A DNA stretch of 9,023 bases from UBA9732 sp963615565 (GTDB lineage Bacteria; Spirochaetota; Spirochaetia; Sphaerochaetales; Sphaerochaetaceae), in NCBI GenBank assembly GCA_963615565.1, contig CAVEGR010000143.1, positions 1-9,023 on the forward strand. The letters run 5' to 3'. A program made the translations under genes and the position numbers. Positions 5,723-9,023 of the stretch are shown in pieces. The notes beneath the pieces are model-generated. The model did no database searches. It saw only the letters and a program-made list of their open reading frames with translations, and had not been told where the DNA came from. How positions within the stretch are numbered: the stretch's first letter is position 1; each line of letters starts with the position of its first letter.

Positions 5723-7855
5723 ATGAAAAAAATTAATTTTATGTGTACAGCATTCAGAGATGGATTCCAGTCTGTCTATGGTGCAAGAGTTTTCACAAAG
5801 GATTTCATGCCAGCTGTTGAAGCTGCAAGAAAAGCCGGCATCACACATTTTGAAGCAGGTGGCGGAGCAAGATTCCAAGCCCTCTATTTCTACACAAATG
5901 AAGATGCTTTTGCTATGATGGACGAGTTCCGCAGAGTTGCTGGACCAGATGCAAATTTGCAGACACTCTCAAGAGGTGTAAACGTTGTTGGTCTTGATTC
6001 TCAGCCAAGAGACATCATTAAACTTCATGCAGATATGTTCAAAAAGCATGGAATGACAACTATCAGAAACTTTGATGCCCTCAATGATGTCAACAACCTC
6101 ATTGATAGCGGAAAAGCTATTCATGATGCAGGTCTTAAGCATGAGATTACAATCACAATGATGAGCCTTCCTCCAAAGACAACAGGCGCTCATGACCCAG
6201 ACTTCTATGAGAAGGTCCTCAGACAGATTCTTGATGCAGGAATCCCATTTGACAGCCTCTGTTTCAAAGATGCTTCTGGAACATCAACTCCAGCAGTTGT
6301 TTATGAAACAATCAAGAGAGCAAGAAAGCTCCTTGGTAACGATATTACAATTGTAATGCACAGCCATGATACAGCAGGTTGTTGTGTACAGCAGTATGTA
6401 AGCGCTTTGGAAGCAGGAGCTAACCAGCTTGACCTCTCAATGCAGCCAGCATCTGGTGGAACATGCCAGCCAGACATCATCACAATGTGGCACGCACTTC
6501 GTGGTACAGAATATGATCTTGGTGTTGATATTCATGCTGTTCAGAAAGCAGAAACAGTATTTGAGGATTGCATGAAGGATTATTTCCTGCCACCAGAGGC
6601 AACAACAGTCAATCCTAACATTCCATTCTTCCCTCTCCCAGGTGGGGCTCTTACAGCAAACACACAAATGCTCAGAGACAACGGACTTATGGATAAATAT
6701 CCAGAGATTGTTGAAGCAATGGGCGAAACAGTTGCAAAGGGTGGTTTTGGAACTTCTGTTACACCAGTTTCACAGTTCTACTTCCAGCAGGCATTCAACA
6801 ACGTCATGTTTGGGCCTTGGAAGAAGATTGCTGAAGGTTACGGAAAGATGGTTCTTGGCTACTTTGGAAAGACTCCAGTTGCTCCAGATCCAGAAGTTGT
6901 AAAGATTGCAGCAGAACAGCTCAAGAAAGAACCAACAACAAAGAAAGTTGTTGATATTAATGATGCTGATCCTACTAAGGGTATCAAGGCTGCAACCAAG
7001 ATGCTTCAGGACAACGGAATTGAAGTTACAGATGAGAACATCTTCATTGCTGCATCCTGTAAAGAGAAGGGAATCCTTTATCTCACAGGAAAGTCCAAGG
7101 TTAACGGCGTAAGAAAGATTGACCATGCTGAAGAAGCAGCTAAGAAGGCTGGAGAGTATACTGTTGAAGTAAACGGCAAAGCATATGGTGTCAAGCTTGG
7201 AAAGAATAACGCAACAGTCAATGGAGTTGAGTATCCAATAAGTGTTGCATTTGGCATTGATGAAGCTGCAATTAAAGCTTCTCCAGTAGCACAGGCTTCA
7301 GCTTCTACATATCAGGGCCCAGCAACAAGTGAGAAAGTTCTTGCTCCAATGCCAGGTCTTGTTCTTAGACTTGAAGTTAAAGAAGGCCAAGAGGTCAAGA
7401 AGAACCAGCTCATCATGGTCATGGAAGCTATGAAGATGGAAAATGAAATCTATGCTCCATGTGATGGCACAGTTGGTAAGATTGCTGTTACAACAGGCCA
7501 ACAGCTTGTTGCAGACGATTTGATTATGACAATTGTTAATGGCAATGCCCCAGCAGCTCCAGTTGAACCAGTTGCCCCAGCTCCAGCACAGCAGCAGGCT
7601 CCTGTACAACAGGAAGAGCCAGCACCAAAGGCTGTTGCCGGCGGACAGAAGGTTCTTGCTCCAATGCCAGGTCTTGTTCTTAGACTTGAAGTCAAAGAAG
7701 GCCAGCAGGTCAAAAAGAACCAACTCATCATGGTTATGGAAGCTATGAAGATGGAAAATGAAATCTATGCTCCATGTGATGGCACAATTGGTAGTATTGC
7801 TGTTACAGCAGGTCAGCAGCTTGTTACCGATGATTTACTTATGACAATTGTTTGA
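5723..7855 (+). CDS. oadA: Biotin-dependent carboxyltransferase, decarboxylase alpha subunit (OadA type) with two biotinyl domains
   Basis: A 710-residue cytoplasmic subunit that should move a carboxyl group from a 2-oxoacid, probably oxaloacetate, to biotin, for decarboxylation by OadB. The N-terminal TIM-barrel carboxyltransferase (about 1-300) has the metal ligands Asp13 (FRDGFQS), His213 and His215 (HSHDTAG) and the Lys182 of FKDASG. A PYC/OADA conserved region follows to about 465, then VTVNGK-like linker sequence. Biotinyl domain 1 (539-605) and domain 2 (644-710) each hold EAMKMENE, with target lysines 571 and 676. A Pro/Ala/Gln linker (606-643) joins them. Classical OadA reads RDAHQS, MWGGA and KDMAG; here these are RDGFQS, EAGGGARF and KDASG, so this is a divergent branch. 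Such genes are also annotated pyruvate carboxylase subunit B, but the oadG/oadB neighbours favour a pump. I start at ATG 5723 (AAAGGA at 5705-5710); a TTG at 5699 overlapping oadG is less likely. Typical OadA is about 590-610 residues, the excess being the second biotin domain. Confidence 0.9.
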   Translation: MKKINFMCTAFRDGFQSVYGARVFTKDFMPAVEAARKAGITHFEAGGGARFQALYFYTNEDAFAMMDEFRRVAGPDANLQTLSRGVNVVGLDSQPRDIIKLHADMFKKHGMTTIRNFDALNDVNNLIDSGKAIHDAGLKHEITITMMSLPPKTTGAHDPDFYEKVLRQILDAGIPFDSLCFKDASGTSTPAVVYETIKRARKLLGNDITIVMHSHDTAGCCVQQYVSALEAGANQLDLSMQPASGGTCQPDIITMWHALRGTEYDLGVDIHAVQKAETVFEDCMKDYFLPPEATTVNPNIPFFPLPGGALTANTQMLRDNGLMDKYPEIVEAMGETVAKGGFGTSVTPVSQFYFQQAFNNVMFGPWKKIAEGYGKMVLGYFGKTPVAPDPEVVKIAAEQLKKEPTTKKVVDINDADPTKGIKAATKMLQDNGIEVTDENIFIAASCKEKGILYLTGKSKVNGVRKIDHAEEAAKKAGEYTVEVNGKAYGVKLGKNNATVNGVEYPISVAFGIDEAAIKASPVAQASASTYQGPATSEKVLAPMPGLVLRLEVKEGQEVKKNQLIMVMEAMKMENEIYAPCDGTVGKIAVTTGQQLVADDLIMTIVNGNAPAAPVEPVAPAPAQQQAPVQQEEPAPKAVAGGQKVLAPMPGLVLRLEVKEGQQVKKNQLIMVMEAMKMENEIYAPCDGTIGSIAVTAGQQLVTDDLLMTIV
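7337..7537 (+). repeat. Biotinyl-domain direct repeat, copy 1
   Basis: A 67-codon unit in oadA, repeated without gaps at 7652-7852 (offset 315 bp). By hand alignment the two differ at 17 of 201 bases, six changing the residue. Identical blocks include the first 41 bases and 51 bases around the biotinylation motif. Confidence 0.9.
7652..7852 (+). repeat. Biotinyl-domain direct repeat, copy 2
   Basis: Second copy of the 67-codon biotinyl unit, ending directly at the oadA stop codon. Residue changes from copy 1 are E to Q, V to I, K to S, T to A, A to T and I to L, all away from the EAMKMENE motif, so both lysines should accept biotin. Confidence 0.9.
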
Positions 7856-7867
7856 GGGGAAAAATAA

Positions 7868-9023
7868 ATGAGTAGTTCATTACTTAACCTTTGGCAGTCC
7901 ACAGGACTATATGGATTCCTTGGAATGGATGCTGAATCTGGCTTTGGAATTCTAAACCTTGTTATGATTCTTGTAGGCCTTCTTCTTTTCTGGCTTGCAA
8001 TTAAAAAAGGCTTTGAGCCACTACTTCTCATCCCAATTGGAATGGGTTGTGTGCTTAGCAACATTCCATTTGCATACATTGCAGGAACAGACCCTTCTCT
8101 TCCAGAAGGTGCTCTTGGGGCAACAGGCTTCATCAAGATTCTGTTTGATGCTGGTATTCAGAGCGGATTGTTCCCAGTATTAATCTTTGTTGGTGTTGGT
8201 GCAATGACAGACTTTGGTCCTCTTATTGCAAACCCAAAAACATTGCTTCTTGGAGCAGCTGCACAGCTTGGTATCTTTGTTGCTCTTATTGGAGCTCTTC
8301 TTGTTAGCTTCATTCCAGGAATTAACTTTGACCTCCATGCAGCAGCCTCAATTGGTATCATTGGTGGTGCTGATGGTCCTACAGCAATTTACGTAACAAC
8401 ACGTCTTGCATCTGACTTACTTGGTCCTATTGCAGTTGCAGCTTATTCTTACATGGCTCTTGTTCCTGTTATTCAGCCACCTATCATGAAGGCTCTTACA
8501 ACAGAAGAAGAAAGAAAGATTAAGATGCAGCAGCTCAGACCAGTCAGCAAGACTGAAAAGATTATCTTCCCAATCTCTGTTATCATTGTTTGTGCAATCC
8601 TTCTTCCAAGTGCAACTCCTCTTATTGGTGCTTTGATGTTTGGAAACCTTCTTAAGGAAAGCGGATGTACCGGTAGACTTGCAGATACAGCAAGTAACGC
8701 AATGATGAATACAGTAACTATCTTCTTGGGCCTCTCTGTTGGTTCAAAGATGGAAGCTTCAAAGTTCTTGCAACTTAACACTCTTGGTATTCTCTTGCTT
8801 GGTGCTATTGCATTCAGCTTTGGAACCGCTGGTGGTGTTCTTATTGCAAAACTCATGAACAAGCTTGATCCTAAGCATCCTGTAAACCCACTCATTGGTA
8901 GTGCTGGTGTTTCCGCTGTTCCTATGGCAGCTAGAGTTTCCAGTAAGGTTGGACAGGAAGCTGATCCTCAGAACTTCCTTCTCATGCACGCTATGGGACC
9001 AAACGTCTCTGGTGTTATTGGAA
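7868..9023 (+). CDS. oadB: Sodium-translocating decarboxylase beta subunit (OadB), 3' end cut by window edge
   Basis: 385 residues are visible of a polytopic membrane protein that removes CO2 from carboxybiotin on OadA and couples this to Na+ export, helping build a sodium gradient. Family landmarks are all present: LFPVLIFVGVGAMTDFGPL near 101-119, GIIGGADGPTAIY (about 164-176, with the Asp implicated in Na+ handling), GALMFGNLLKESG, NPLIGSAGVSAVPMAARVS, and HAMGPNVSGVIG at the very edge. About nine hydrophobic segments alternate with short loops. Judged by the last motif, only some 15-25 residues are missing. The ATG is 12 nt after the oadA stop. GAGGGGA (7854-7860), overlapping that stop codon, lies 7 nt upstream, so translation is likely coupled. 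It is not possible to separate oxaloacetate from methylmalonyl-CoA or glutaconyl-CoA pumps by the beta subunit alone. Confidence 0.96.
   Translation, partial: MSSSLLNLWQSTGLYGFLGMDAESGFGILNLVMILVGLLLFWLAIKKGFEPLLLIPIGMGCVLSNIPFAYIAGTDPSLPEGALGATGFIKILFDAGIQSGLFPVLIFVGVGAMTDFGPLIANPKTLLLGAAAQLGIFVALIGALLVSFIPGINFDLHAAASIGIIGGADGPTAIYVTTRLASDLLGPIAVAAYSYMALVPVIQPPIMKALTTEEERKIKMQQLRPVSKTEKIIFPISVIIVCAILLPSATPLIGALMFGNLLKESGCTGRLADTASNAMMNTVTIFLGLSVGSKMEASKFLQLNTLGILLLGAIAFSFGTAGGVLIAKLMNKLDPKHPVNPLIGSAGVSAVPMAARVSSKVGQEADPQNFLLMHAMGPNVSGVIG

Noticed and set aside
7298..7731. Two long minus-strand open frames opposite the biotinyl domains.
   Set aside because: They are antisense shadows of the repeated, codon-biased oadA sequence, with Trp/Ser/Cys-rich low-complexity translations and no ribosome sites.
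8473..8895. A 140-codon minus-strand frame opposite oadB.
   Set aside because: The plus strand encodes unambiguous OadB motifs across the same bases. The antisense frame has no recognisable domain.

Overview
The window is AT-rich bacterial DNA carrying one tRNA gene and seven protein genes, two of them cut by the window edges. The oad genes use a codon set (AAG, ACA, CCA, GGA, CTT/CTC) noticeably stronger than that of the minus-strand genes, which suggests high expression. A divergent biotin-dependent carboxyltransferase feeding a sodium pump, a GH36 alpha-galactosidase and a tRNA-Cys with no encoded CCA fit an anaerobic, host-associated bacterium. A gut or rumen spirochaete of the Treponema type is my best guess, but this is inference from gene style, not a demonstrated placement.

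Left part (1-1272). On the minus strand is the N-terminal 178 residues of a DUF6198 / YczE-YitT-like membrane protein. It is preceded by a short leader that can fold so that part of its Shine-Dalgarno sequence is paired. Further upstream on the same strand is tRNA-Cys(GCA) with its own intrinsic terminator and a plausible promoter. The next 500 bases hold no convincing gene. They contain a 40-bp degenerate tandem repeat, a consensus extended -10 box on the plus strand, an intrinsic terminator for the leftward operon, and an unusual run of eight 8-bp units.

Middle (1273-5227, minus strand). Three tightly spaced genes read leftward: mrp (P-loop Fe-S carrier ATPase), a Nudix hydrolase of the ADP-ribose pyrophosphatase type starting 2 nt after mrp, and a GH36 alpha-galactosidase 40 nt further on. 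Spacing implies one transcript ending at the terminator near 1145-1173. The gene functions do not form an obvious pathway.

Right part (5228-9023, plus strand). A 190-bp divergent promoter region separates mrp from oadG-oadA-oadB, the three subunits of a biotin-dependent, sodium-translocating decarboxylase. OadA is the cytoplasmic carboxyltransferase and biotin carrier, OadG the small membrane anchor, and OadB the membrane decarboxylase and Na+ pump. OadA has two nearly identical biotinyl domains in tandem and a carboxyltransferase domain whose motifs differ from classical OadA. OadB runs off the right edge close to its expected end.

No mobile element, CRISPR array or defence system is visible. 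The less ordinary signals are the doubled biotin domain, the structured DUF6198 leader, and the two intergenic repeats.
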